A stretch of DNA of 64,000 nt, taken from Melanocharis versteri. Lineage: Eukaryota; Chordata; Aves; Passeriformes; Melanocharitidae. Positions 1 through 11,800 of this stretch are shown in pieces. Positions within the stretch are counted from its first letter, which is position 1; each line of letters starts with the position of its first letter. The position numbers were made by a program, and so were the translations under genes. The stretch is taken from NCBI GenBank assembly GCA_013397845.1, contig VZTG01007868.1, forward strand, positions 695,082-759,081, given 5' to 3'. The notes under the pieces were generated by a model, which was not told where the DNA came from, did not search any database, and was given only the letters and a program-made list of their open reading frames with translations.

Positions 1-2763
1 TTTTTTTTTACTTCCCAATCTCATAAGGTTTTCTGTTTGAGCTACAGAATCAGTATTTATAGAAGCAGAGGCTTCCCCAAGTCAGTCCAGCCATTTCAGT
101 ACCTTTTGGTGTTTGCCATGAGCTCAGAACCAACTGAGTTTTTTTAGGAGGTGTTTATAAACTGCCAGTTCTGAACCGAGCTATATTATAATTTTTAACT
201 TTGCTTCTGGAAGTGGGTTTTTTTTTGTGGTAGATCTGATCAGCTCCTCTACATCTTTATTAAAAAAAAAAAAAAAAAGATTGTGTTTTAAGAGGTAAGC
301 GCTGTAACTATTGAAAAAATCTGGAATTATATTGTCTCCTTTTTTCTCATGGTGCTGTGGAACTGTGACTCTTGTCCATTTTTTGCCTTCTGAGATTTTC
401 AAGTGTGATACAATGTCTGAGTAACAGAAATTATCTGATTAATTATTCTGCAGGCTTGAACTAGTGTGATTCAAGCTCCTGAATTACTGCAAGATTTCCA
501 TTGCACCGCAGCATGCCCTTTGCAATCCTTCGAACTCAGCGAGCTCACTGAGTTGCTTTAATTCATTACACTTAGTTCATTACGCAGCGTTTTTAAGACA
601 CTGTGCCTCTGTCTGGCATTCTGTGAGTAAATTACAGGCGGTCTGTGGTGTCTGTACCCGTGCAGAGGTGGGATGCAGGACAGGGCGGTGCTGCAGGATT
701 TTGGGAGCCCCACCTGAGCTGGGTGCTGGGGCAGGCAGTGCAGTCTGGGGAATGGGTCACTCCATCCCAAACCGGGTGTTTTTAGGACCCCACTTGGGTC
801 CTAAAGCACACCGTGCTGTTGGTGCTTTCTCTTGGATGTCTCAGCAGTGTGCTGGGTCCTCACCTGTTGGAAATTCAGGATGGCTGCAGGTGACCACTGA
901 CTCTGTTTCATTCTGATTTCTCTTCACTTTCTCTGCCTTACACAAGTTGTTTCTCCTGTTTCAGCAAATGCCAAAGATTTTGTATTCTTCTCTGAATTGT
1001 GGGGATCGTGTTCAACATCTCTGGCAGGGTGTCTCTGGTGTCCTCCAGAATGGAATCAGAATTTATTTTTAACCCTATGCATTCATGGAGGATCAGGCAT
1101 GACAAGAAAATTGCAACCTTCTTTTGCACCAGTCATGTTCTCTTCAATTTGGCGCTCACAGAACAATTCCAGTGAACTGTTAAAAACGCTTTTTCCTAAT
1201 AAATCTGTTGGGGAGAACTAGAAGTGTGTAGGCTAACTGCAAAGCTCTCCTGGGAGAATGATGGGAGAGAAAGTGACAGAGGAGTGGGGGGTTCCAGCAG
1301 GGACACCTGTGCAGTGTCATCACTGCCGTGCAGGTGTTTGTGTGTGCAGGTGAGGGGAAGAGCAGAGCTAAATGGCCCGGGGGTGATAGCAAATGCAGGA
1401 GCTGATTACCAATTGATAACCAATTGCATTTGGTATCTGAAGGATTGTTTCCTGTTCCGGGAGCTTGATCAGGAGCATCAGGCGAGTGAGGGCTCCTGGG
1501 CTGGAGCTGAGCCCTGTGTGTGTGGTTTTCCAGATTTTTGTGTTGGTTTGGTGTCACTGAGGTCTTGCACTTGTGCTTTCTTGGCCCAGCAAGTACGTGA
1601 TGGCTGAGAGAAATAGCAGGGCCTGCTTCCTTGTAAAGTATTCAGAAAAGATTTGTGGTTGTGATTAATAATGGTAATCAATCCTTGTTTTGAGGAGCCA
1701 GCTTGGTTCAGGAAGAAGGCATGCTGAGAGGCAGAACTAACTTCTGTGAATGTAGTGGTTTAAATATAAAAGTGCCATTTAAACACCAAAGGTCAATGGT
1801 TTTTCTCACCAGGCATCCAAATTGAGTTGCCTCAGACCTGCTGGGGTTTGTGCTGACCATTGTTGCAGTAATCCCTCCTTACCTCACTGGCTGTTGTGAA
1901 AATAAATGTGTTAATTGTAGGGAATCATCTGAATGACATAATGAGAGGTGTCACAGGACATGATGTAAGAAGTTTCTGAACTCTGCTGATTAGCGTGCAT
2001 GCAGGCATCAGATCACGTCTCGCTTACGTGTGGTGACTGAACCAGGACCTGCTGAGAGCAGAAAGCTCTGAGAAAGGGCTGCAGCCGCTGTGCTTGCACA
2101 CGTGGGACTGAATTCACACTGCGCCAGGCAGCCTCCAACACAAGGTTTCTCCTCTCCTCTCTGTACCTGGCTTTGCAACCTAATGCCAAAAACTGAAAAA
2201 AAAAACCCCAAAAAACCCCAAAAACAAAACCAAAAAACCAGCCCACTAAGAAACCCGAACTAAAAACCGACACGAAACTCACATACAAAACCTGGTAAGA
2301 AAAGGAGCTTTTTGCCTTCTGGTTGGGGGACAACCACACAGAGCCAGTTTGTTTGGGTGCAGATGCCCTGCTGGGATGGGTGCAAGCGTGCAGTGGGGGT
2401 TTTGGCTCATATCCCTGCTGCCTGCTGCAGATGGAGTTTGCAGGAGCCTCGCTGGCTGGCCCGGGGGCAGCGCTGCCAGCCCCGAATGCGCAGCGACCCC
2501 GAGAGCTGTGCTGCCAGCACGGACAGGGGCTGCAGGGCTGCCAGAGGGCTGTCTGCAGCGCTGGGAGCGGGCTGAAATGGTTCAGAGACAGAGGATCCTG
2601 CCTGGGTGCTGCTCTGCATCCCTGTGCCCGTGGGCCAGCGAAGGGAGCGGGGCATGGCAGCCACCCAGAGACACCTTGATGCCTTAGGATTTTAGCTTTT
2701 ATATTTTTCAAATATTTGAAATCCTGCAGTTCTTCAGTGTATGACTCTGAACTCCACACACAG
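1..2763. other. RASGRF2 intron 1, 5' part of window, no gene seen
   Basis: No exon, RNA gene or clear repeat is recognised here. Open frames are short, overlap on both strands and match no family I know. A short A/C-rich low-complexity tract lies at about 2195-2290, and 2330-2680 is GC-rich without a recognisable protein. The assignment to intron 1 is inferred from the exon order downstream, because exon 1 is not in the window. Confidence 0.6.
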
Positions 2764-3120
2764 TGTCAGCTGCTGCTTCCCCATTTTGGTCAGACACAAC
2801 AATTCCTCTCCAGGCCTGGCAATCAAGGACACCTCACTGCCTCAGGCCTGAGAAATGGAAACAAAAGTGAGTTGGGGAGAGCAAACTGGGGGTAAATGGC
2901 TTCATTACCTGAAGCTGTAATTGGAAGATTAACCCCCAATATGCAAATTAACCAAATTTATAAAAGTGTGCAAACCCATGACCCTTGGTCCATTTTGGGT
3001 GTAGGCCCTGGGGGGCTTTGTCTGCCTGAAATGTACCTGCAGGCTCTTCCATAAACAGAACTGCTTTTATTCCCTTAATTTTGCCTGGCCTCTGTTCTTA
3101 GGTAGCCCCAAAAGGCATCA
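2764..3120 (+). mobile_element. Solo LTR, ERVL-like, family A copy 1
   Basis: This 357-bp element begins TGTCAGCTGCTG and ends GGCATCA. It aligns by eye over its whole length with the reverse complement of 34672-35023, which fixes both ends. Shared blocks include the ATTTTGGTCAGAC segment near the 5' end, TTCATTACCTGAAGCTGTAA in the middle and the AGGCATCA end. A TATAAAA box (2959-2965) and a perfect octamer ATGCAAAT (2941-2948) just upstream suggest the U3 promoter. No internal retroviral genes flank it and no matching target-site duplication is visible. Resemblance to avian ERVL LTRs is from memory. Confidence 0.72.
2941..2965 (+). promoter_or_regulatory. Octamer plus TATA box inside LTR
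   Basis: A perfect POU-factor octamer (ATGCAAAT, 2941-2948) is followed 10 bp later by TATAAAA (2959-2965). The second copy of this LTR has a degraded version of both motifs. This is the likely ancestral promoter core of the LTR; whether it is active is unknown. Confidence 0.45.
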
Positions 3121-6100
3121 ACCTGACAAACTGAGCGTGATGCCTGGTGGTTCTGTGTGGGACAAATAAATATATTTGCCTTCCATGGAAAGGAGGGGGA
3201 AAAATAAAGTATCTCCCCAGCACTTACTTCAAACAGGTTCTCCTAGGGATCATTGACTTTCTGCAGACGTGTCTTTGATTTTTTATTTTACTTTTACATT
3301 TTTTTGAGGATACGGGATGTATATCTCACGTGTGTTCATGCCCTGGGTGATACAGAGCAGAAGGATGCCTGTCTGGGTTATCTGTGTGCTGAGTTTCTTG
3401 CCTGCTGAGCCTCTCTCACCCCGTGGCCTGCTGGCGAATCAGTTTCCTGTCTGCTGTAACTGCTGCAGACACCAGCCAGCCTAATACGTGGAATTCCATC
3501 CCCTATGCTGGCGTGGGGGTGACACCATCTGCACGGGGATGTTTGTTTATCCTTTACCCTTGCCTGGTGCTCGGCTGCACGGGTGGCACAGGGGTGGCTC
3601 CCACGTCAGCCAAGAGGTGACACCTGCAAGTTCCTGCACACGGCAAGACCTGAGAGCTGCCAGGTCGCCAGTCCTGTGTCTGGGCTCTTCCTCCTCTAAT
3701 TCATGGCTTCACTTCCCTCTGGGATCTGGTGGGTGCACCTCGCAGGTTTGTCCCTCCAGGAAAAATGTTCTCCCCACCCCTGCTGGCCTCAGCTGTACAA
3801 CGTTGTTTCAGGCAGCTGGGGTTTGATGCACTTGGCTGAAATTGGAACGAGTTTTTATTCCTAATACTTCCTTTGTGAATAAGTTATTTGTGATTGTAGC
3901 AGGTCCCCTTAATACCATTTGCATTAGAAGGGTGAATGTATGAGTTTTTTTAATAATTGACAGTCATTGCAAGAGTAGTATCGCATGTTTAGTCACTCAT
4001 TTGCTCCCTCCTTCTGGTGTCCCTCTCTTCGGCCCTTTCCCTCCAGCATTTGTTTTCCCTCATGTAAATTTCAAACTGCTTTTGGTTCCTGTTCCTGGCC
4101 TGGTTTGTGCCCCACAGATGTTCGGGTGGTGCTTCCAGGCTGCCCCGTGTGTGGTGCTGGGAGCTCTGGGTGAGCTCGGTCTCCCCTGTGCTCCTCTCAC
4201 CGGGACCAGGACACAGAGTGACTCCAGGAGTGACCAGGAGCAGAACAAGAACCTGTGCAGGACTTCGTTCACCACTTGCGTCCTTTCCCACGGACTCTCC
4301 AGCTCATGGTGTCCTGCTTGTGCAGCTGCTTCAGCAGCTCCCAGGGCAGCCACGTTTTGTTTCTGGCTGTGAACATCCCTTCCTCTCCTGCCTGAGAGAT
4401 CCTGACTTTCTGCTGCCGTTTTCAGGGTGGGTGGAGAAGTGTAAGCAACCGAGTGCTCTTATTCTGAGCAGTGTAAGGCACCTCATCTTTCCGAATTGTG
4501 GTTTTTCATCTTTCCTAATATGTTTCAATATTTATACTTTCCCACCTTACAATAATGTCAGCGTTTGACAGTTATATGCAGTAAAAACAGATAACTTTTT
4601 TCTATAAATTACTGCAGCGTAACACAAAAATTCAGAATTTCCTAAATTCTTGAGTGACTCAGGAGCACAAACCTGTTTGGCTTTGAATCCATCCACGTTC
4701 TTTAATGATTTCCTAATGCAGTCCAGTGGCCACCCAGACCTTTTCTTGAGCGAGCCTTGAAAGCTGTGGGGTGGTCACAGTGCCTGGGAGAAGTTCCTGG
4801 GGGCTGGGAGAGAGCAGATGTGCCCCATATCTTCAGGGATGGCCGCAGGGGAGGGCCAGGGCAGGACAGGACTCACTGCAGTCCCGGGGAAGGTGATGAA
4901 GAAAATCCTCCTGGAAAGCGTCTCCACACGCGCGAGGGTGAGAAGGTGATTTGGAGTGGTCAGTGGGAGGCCACGAAGGGGAAATCGTCCCTGACCAGCC
5001 TGATAGCCTTCAGCAGTGGTGTGGATTGAGCTCTGGGAATGACCAGGCCCCAAGGACGAGTAAAAGAGGATATTGAACCTTCACCCAGGACATTTGGTTC
5101 TGAGATGGGACTGTTGGCCTAAAGAGTAGGAACTTTTTTTGTAAGGAAAACCAGCAAGGCTTCCCACTCTGCTTTCTTAAATTTTCCTCTCTGCTTGTTG
5201 TCAGGAAGTGGAATCATGTGTGAAAAGAAATAAATATGCCAGGACATTGTTTCAAGTTGCTGTACAGTGATCAGTCTTGTCTTCTTTCTGGAAGAAATTT
5301 ACTATTGGCGCAGCATCTTAGCTGATGTGTTACTGAGAACCTTAACAAAAAATTCAGAATTCTTAAGAGTTTACTGTAAAATAAAAAAGTGAAAACGTTT
5401 TCTGTCTTTTTGTGCTTGTGATGTGCTTTTTTTCCTTTAATGCACGGCTTAGTGCGCCATGTATGTGGCATGTATTTTCTACTTCAGTTCTTTTTTTGCT
5501 GGGGGAGTGAGAGAGGTTGTTTTCTTCTTAATCGTTTCCCATCTGATTTAAATTTGAAGTAGTCATTCTGGTCTGGCTCACGTTTAAATTGCAGCAGGAA
5601 AAAATTGTGCAACTAGAATAAACTTAACTTCAAACTTCTTTGCGCTAACGAACAGAATGTGATATAACTGCCGCTAGCTCAGGCTGTAGCCTTTTTTCCT
5701 TGTCTTGAGTTACTTGGAATATATCTGTAATTCAGTGGTTTTCTGCCTTTTGTATTCTCCTTGTGCTGAGCAGTAACAGTATTTTCAAAAATACTTAGTT
5801 TTGCTGCCCTGGGAAATGTAAAATAACTGTGGATCTTCTTTGGGGCTGTGTAATTACAGAGGTAGAAGCGCAGAAGGGAAGTGGTTCTTCAGCCTCACGA
5901 CATTCCAGACCCTGTCAGGGCTCACCTTGGCTCCGGTGTGTGTCACTTCTTTACCCATTTTCTTTCTGATTTTTACCTTACCATTTCCTCGTCCCTGCTG
6001 TTCACTCAGGTTTTTATTTAACCTCCTCCTCCTGGGGTCTGTTTGGGGAATACCGACCCGGTACTGGAGGTGCATCACGAATAAAGCTGGGACACCCCGC

Positions 6101-7349
6101 AGCAATGTGAAGGTTTGCTTATTCCTACTCCACTTACTTTTATAAAAATACATAATTTTTTGTATTATTTCTTACATCAAAGACATAAATTAAATGTCTG
6201 TCCTTTTCCTGATGTAATTTCACAGCAGTGGATTATTTAATCTAAGTGACTTCAGTCGACTTTTCTAAATATATCAAGTGGGACCAGGTGCCTGATCTGC
6301 TTTAATACCATGTACCTTTTATTAAGGGTTGATCAGCTGCCATTTCCATTTATATTTCCTGATGTTCTTTCTTGATTCAAGGTTATTTTTAAGTCACCCG
6401 GGTCAGGAAGGATATGAGTGGGGTGGAGTGCTGAGGGAAGTGTGGGTAATTAATGGAAAACATATTTGAAAGGGAGTTTTGAGAGCTTCCAAAGAAGAGT
6501 ATTCAAATGTAATTGAGTCACTTGATTAAAAACACTTACTAGGTTCAGGGTGCTCCCTCTGCCCCCTTAAAACCCCCTGAATCATGAACCCATCAAATTA
6601 ATTCTTACTGAGTAATACTTGTATCAGTAATAGCGTCCAGTTCTGCATGTATTTTATGTATAACCTGCAGCTTCTGTTCTAGATTACTCACGTCATGAAA
6701 ATGTCGGTGTATGTTCATTTTCAGTTGTTATTTGGGAAACTGGAGTGTGCTAAATGGGCCTAAAGCACCAGCAGTTTCCATGAGCTATTTGAGACAAGCA
6801 CAAGGCTGCTAAGGTAAAATTATGGAAAGTTTCAGCCTGGAGTTATTGGCACCCTCTCTTGTTTTCAACGTTGGGATTACAATGTGGCACAGTAGAGTAT
6901 GTAATAACATTGTTTCTTGGGTGTTTTTTTTTTTTAATTTTTTTTTTTTTTTTTTTTTAAAGTAAGGACTTAAAGGGGAACAACTGATTTAGTGAGATAC
7001 TGGAAACTCATTTTGTCAGCGAGGGTGGGCTTAGTTGTTGACAGTGTTTATATTGAGCAAAAGCTGTCTCACAGAACAATTCTTATGGCTGTAGCTGTCA
7101 GTAGGCTACGATATCCTTTTCTACCTGCAAAGAGTCTCCATACCTCTCCTGTTTTCCTTGGATGCCCCTTGTCCGATCCCAGGCGCTGGAAATCTCAGAT
7201 CTCTCCCTGCCTTACTAAGGTTCCTCGGAGGCAGGAGTGGCTGTGGGTTTTAATCGTGCGGATGGGTGCTGCTGGAGCTGCCTGGTGCCGCTGGGAGAGG
7301 AAATCCGCGGTGTCGCTGTCAGAGACTGAAAACAGTTCATGTCTCAAAC
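3121..7349. other. Intron 1, no gene seen
   Basis: Mostly unique-looking, AT-rich sequence with one long T-rich run at about 6926-6959. Open frames here are short and unconvincing. Confidence 0.6.
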
Positions 7350-8110
7350 ACTGATATAAAGTGGTTAAGAAACTACAGCCACAGGTACCTCCCTGAAGAA
7401 CTTTGGACTGTAAACCAAATTGCTGATTGGATTAAAGGGAGTCCATTGTCCCATCACCTCAGGCTGAGGGAAAGGTGTGCATCCACAATAGGTCAAAGCC
7501 TCCAGCTGCCATCCCAGCCGAATTTGGGGTGGGGGGGAGAGCACAGCTCACAGAAGCCAGGTTCACACAGACTCCCCCCAGCCGAGGGGGGAGGAGGAGG
7601 TTTTGGGTGCATGGCTTAGCCTCTGGTGAGAGGCAATCAACATCCATCCTCCGAATACACAAAACTGGCCCAGCTGTGGAACCCCCAACCCCACAGGACT
7701 GCACGTGACTCTGAGTCTGCTGTAAGAGACTGCCCACCCCCAGCTCCAGGGGGACATGCATGGACACGCCTGCTTAGCCTGAGCATATATACCCGTGGGA
7801 ACCTGTGTTTTCGGGGGACTGACACCACTGGAAGACCTGCTGAAGAAGATTGTGGGGCGACTGACACCACCAGAACACCTGAAGAAGAAGATCGTGGGAG
7901 ACGGACATCACCAGAAGACCTGCTGAAGAGGCACCTGTGGCACCCACGGAGCGGTAATATTCTTTTTATTCTGTCTCTGTCACGCCTCATCCCCCCCTGC
8001 CTATTTTCCATTTCTCTCTTCTTTTCTCTTTCTCTCATATTTACTACATAATAAAACCCAGATTATTGTCACTGGCATATGGGCTCGGGTGCACCTTAAT
8101 TGGGGCAGAG
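7350..8110 (+). mobile_element. Probable LTR-like retroelement segment
   Basis: The segment looks like an endogenous-retrovirus LTR on the + strand. A TATATA box lies at 7785-7790. Three imperfect 41-42 bp tandem units follow (7817-7942), then a pyrimidine-rich stretch and an AATAAA signal (8050-8055). Just after comes TGTCACTGGCATATGGG, where an LTR end and primer-binding site could lie. Ends are not fixed: I see no TG...CA pair with a target-site duplication and no second copy in the window. The family is not identified, and the 5' boundary is a guess. Confidence 0.4.
7817..7942 (+). repeat. Three 41-42 bp imperfect tandem units
   Basis: Units start at 7817, 7859 and 7900 and share the pattern GACnGACAnCACC...AGAnCACCTG or GAAGACCTGCTGAAGA. 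They lie inside the LTR-like segment between its TATA box and its polyadenylation signal. One + strand frame stays open across them, which gives a 14-residue repeat, but no gene context supports translation. Confidence 0.8.
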
Positions 8111-8316
8111 GACCTTCCAGAGAACCTTAATAATAACAATAACGATTGGATCCTAGCGCTGGATCTGGACAGTCGCAGGCTGCCCGCAGCGAGCGGCTCC
8201 GCGCGTGGGTCCCGGCTGTGCCACCCCGTGCTGCTCCGGTGTCGCCGGGCCCCGTGAGCCAGCGCTGCTGCTGGCACAGGCTGCTGCTTGTGCCACCAGG
8301 AGCGGCCCAGCGCCGG

Positions 8317-8655
8317 CCCCGAGCAGCAGGTGTGTGCAGCGGGCAGTGTCCGAACCCTGCGCAGCAGACCTTTCCCAGCCCCGAGCAGCAGGTGTGTGTC
8401 CGAACCCCGAGCAGCAGCAGGTGTGTGCAGCAGTCTGGGTGTGCCCGAACCCCGAGCACCAAACCTCTCCCAGCCCCGAGCAGCAGATGTGTGCCCGAAT
8501 CCCGAGCAGCAGACCTCTCCCATCCCGGCAGCAGCAGGTGTGTGCAGCAGGCAGGTGTGCTGGGGGCACCAAACCCCGGGCACCAAACCTCTCCCAGCCC
8601 CGAGCAGCAGGTGTGTGTCTGCGGCCGGGTGTGCCCGAGCCCCGGCAGCCGCTCG
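8317..8655. repeat. GC-rich minisatellite
   Basis: Variable-length units are built around CCCCGAGCAGCAGGTGTGTG, alternating with blocks ending in CAAACCTCTCCCAG. At least seven copies of the CCGAGCAGCA or CCGGCAGCA core can be counted. Unit length varies from about 23 to 75 bp, so it is a complex minisatellite. It is CpG-rich and has few stop codons in any frame, which explains the long overlapping open frames on both strands at about 8044-8915. Confidence 0.85.
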
Positions 8656-8899
8656 GGTGCGCGGACAGGCTCTCGCTCCATCCCTGCCAAACGCCCGGCG
8701 AGGCTGAATTTCAGCAGGTGCTGCCCGTGCAGCGGGTCGTGGAGGAGCCGGAGCTGCGCGGCTGCGGGCGTCCCGGAGCTGGGCATGCTTGGCTCGCCGT
8801 CCGTAGCCGCAGGAAGGCACAGGGAGATGCAGCAGACATTCCAGGCTGGATTAAATGGAAGTGTTGGCACCTGCTAGCAGAACAAACACGGCGCAGGCA

Positions 8900-11800
8900 G
8901 CAGAAGTCCCTGTGATCAGTGACACGGCGTACGGGGGGATGCAGGGATGCACGTTTTCTGTTCTTGGTGTTGGTTCTGAAAAACTGCTCTGAGGACATCC
9001 TTGAGCTTCGCAGTTGAAATATTTGTTTTAAAAACTTAGGTTGAATTTTTCTGGCCTGCTGGATGAGCAACATCGGCTTAATTTTTGGAAATGCTTGCTG
9101 ACGCTCACTTTAGGGTTGTTTCTGGAGCTGGAACACGCTGGGGTCCCTAGGTGAATTCAAGTGTCCTAAAAATGGTAGTTTTAATGTTATTAAATATTAC
9201 ATAAATTTAATACATTTTATGTTAGTAAATATTAAATTTATTAACTTTTAGAGCGTGGCAGAGTATCCCAAAGCTTTGGAAAATTTGTAAGTAAAGTTTC
9301 CAAAGTAAGCCTATTTAACCTTCTCTCATCACCTGGAAGAGCTCCTTTTTGCAGTCCCAAAATGTACTTCCTAAATGTACTTAGTTAACTGCAATTTTTG
9401 AGGTGTGCCTACATAACTCCTATCATCACGGTCTTCCAAAAGTGGCAGGAATAATTCTTTCCCACTGTACTTGGCACCCGTCACACACTTAGTGTTGCCC
9501 TGTGTTTTTAAAATTTTTATGCAACTTCCATATCCCTAACATGGGCTGTGTTTTAAAAATAATGCTTGAACATCTCCTGTAGGGTTAGCCACATCACCAG
9601 CAGGCCAGAATTCCTGGTTTTCCAGAATCAGTTCACAACCAGCGGGAATTATATCTTTGTTTTAAGTATATACTGTCATCTAATCTATTAAAAAAAGCAA
9701 AACAGGTACTGAAAACTAGCATTACAATTGGTCTCCTAGTCAGACACCCACGCTCAGATCTGGAAACTGATGTCTGGTGCCTTGCTGGAGTTGTTCTGGT
9801 GGCTGCAGAACATGAGATCACTGACAGTTTCGGCGCTGCTGCCTCGCTCAGCATTTCACCACAAACAATAAATCTCAGATTTATTCCTTCTAATTGGCTG
9901 TATTCCAGGGCCGTACCCTGGTCTTTGTACAGAGGAGCTCTGCTGCCCTTTCTTAGTTCAGTGTGAGCCCTGGCTGTTTCCTTGGGGCAGTGCTGGTGTC
10001 CAGGACATTGAGGTACGAGCCTGCAATTTATTTGAGAGCCTCTAAACACTTGCACATGGATGGAGACCTTTCATTTTCGGGCATTTTTGGGTTGAATAAA
10101 AGAAAAAGGGAGTGCAGTGTTCCTGTAGTGATGCCACGCGTTGCAGCTTTTTGTTAGCAGACAATGTTTAACCTCTTGTCCTGCCCCGAGAGATGAGTGA
10201 GGCCAAAAATACCTCAGTTTTTAAGGCCAAAAAGCTCAGCTGTGTTTGCACAGCCCCAGGCTGAACGCCCTGGCCTGGGTGAGGGCTGCGGGTTGGTGTG
10301 GTGGGGCACAGGGCACCTCTGAGAGGATGTGTAGGGACAGAGAGCACGGGGCAGCTTCTGCGGGGATGGCACAAGCACTGGCAGTGCCAGCCCTGAGCTG
10401 TGAGTCACTAATTACGTGCCATTCATAATTATGTCATCCCCGTGAGGCAGTTCCAGCTCTTGCAGCAGCAGCCAGAGTTGGGTGTGGATCGTGCCAAGGC
10501 AAGCTTCCCCACCAAAAACCAAGGGTCTGAGCTCTGCTCTCCCGAGGGCCCGGCAGCTGATGGCTGGGCACAGTTTTCCAGGGAATTCCCTGAATTGGAG
10601 ACATTGCACGCGATGGAAATACGTGGGTTTTATGAGCAGTTATTGTCCCGCAACATGCCTTAAACATACACAGTAATTTCACAGCAAAAGAGGACAATCA
10701 TTTTCAGGGAAAATCAGTTTTTTCTGTGCATGTGTATGATACATTTAGCCTTTCTTTTACTTAAAAAATCTACATGAAACTATATGGCAGCAGCAGTGAG
10801 AGCTTTCTTTTGTGGTTCAGGCACTTTTCACATTGGACTTCGGCCAAATTTTTTTGGTATGCTTTAAATATATGAAATATTTGGAATGGCCACCTATAAT
10901 AAAAGTAAGCAAGTATATATTGGCAATGAATGACTTCCCAGGCAGTTAGTCACACGAAATCCAGTGATTTTTTTGGCTGGGTTGCTACGTGACCTAGAAT
11001 TAGCAGGAGAAGTCAGGAAAAAGGGCTGGAGGTCACCTGGAGGCTGAGGATGGTGGGAATAGGGCGCTGGTTATGGGGGGTAGGGAAGAGCTTTTGGGAC
11101 TGCTATGGGATCACCCCAGGAGGAGCCTAGGGCAGGGAAAGGGATGAGTACACATGGAAGAATAATGGAATAAGCTAATTAAAGAGACAAGTCTGGCCCA
11201 TACACCTGCCTGTCCGGGTCTGTGGTGACCACAGGGTGTCCTGTCCTTGCCCTGAACTCCAGGGTGCAGGACACAGATCAGCCCCGAGCAGCACAACGTC
11301 GAGGTGCTGATGGAGAACCAAAAGGTGTTTCTTTATGATGGCACGTGGTGAGCCCTCACACTGCTGGCAGCAGCCACTGGGCACTTCTGAGGTTGGTAGG
11401 TAGGGATGCAAAAAAGAGCATTTGGCAAGGACTGAGGAGGAAAATGGCTATGAATAGCTCTTTAAAAGTGTGTATCTGAATTGCACAAATCGCTGGAAAA
11501 CTCTTTCCTAGTTTAGTAGCCTCCTCAGGACCAGATTGTTTTTGTTGTTGCTTCAATTACTCGCTGTAAGAATTTTATTCTCTGCTCACCTGAAATGACC
11601 TCTTTTCCACCCTGCCTTCAGTGTGAAGGTGGAGAGAGAAGGTTTTGCCCCATCAGCATTACAAACTGTGCCTGTGGCCCATTAACAGATTTTGTTTTCT
11701 TGAATTGTGGGAAGTTCCAACGTTATATTAAAAAATTCCTAATACTTTTTGCGTGTATAAAAATCTTCAAAAATGGATGCTAATTATTTTTTTCCAACTC

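Noticed and set aside
2013..2759. 248-residue open frame on the - strand
   Set aside because: It crosses an A/C-rich low-complexity tract (read as Phe/Gly/Val runs) and has no recognisable domain.
4001..4568. Overlapping open frames of 97-153 residues
   Set aside because: Both strands are open at once, there are no conserved motifs, and no splice structure links them to RASGRF2.
8044..8915. Several overlapping open frames above 130 residues on both strands
   Set aside because: The GC-rich minisatellite lacks stop codons in most frames. Simultaneous openness on both strands and repetitive content argue against coding.
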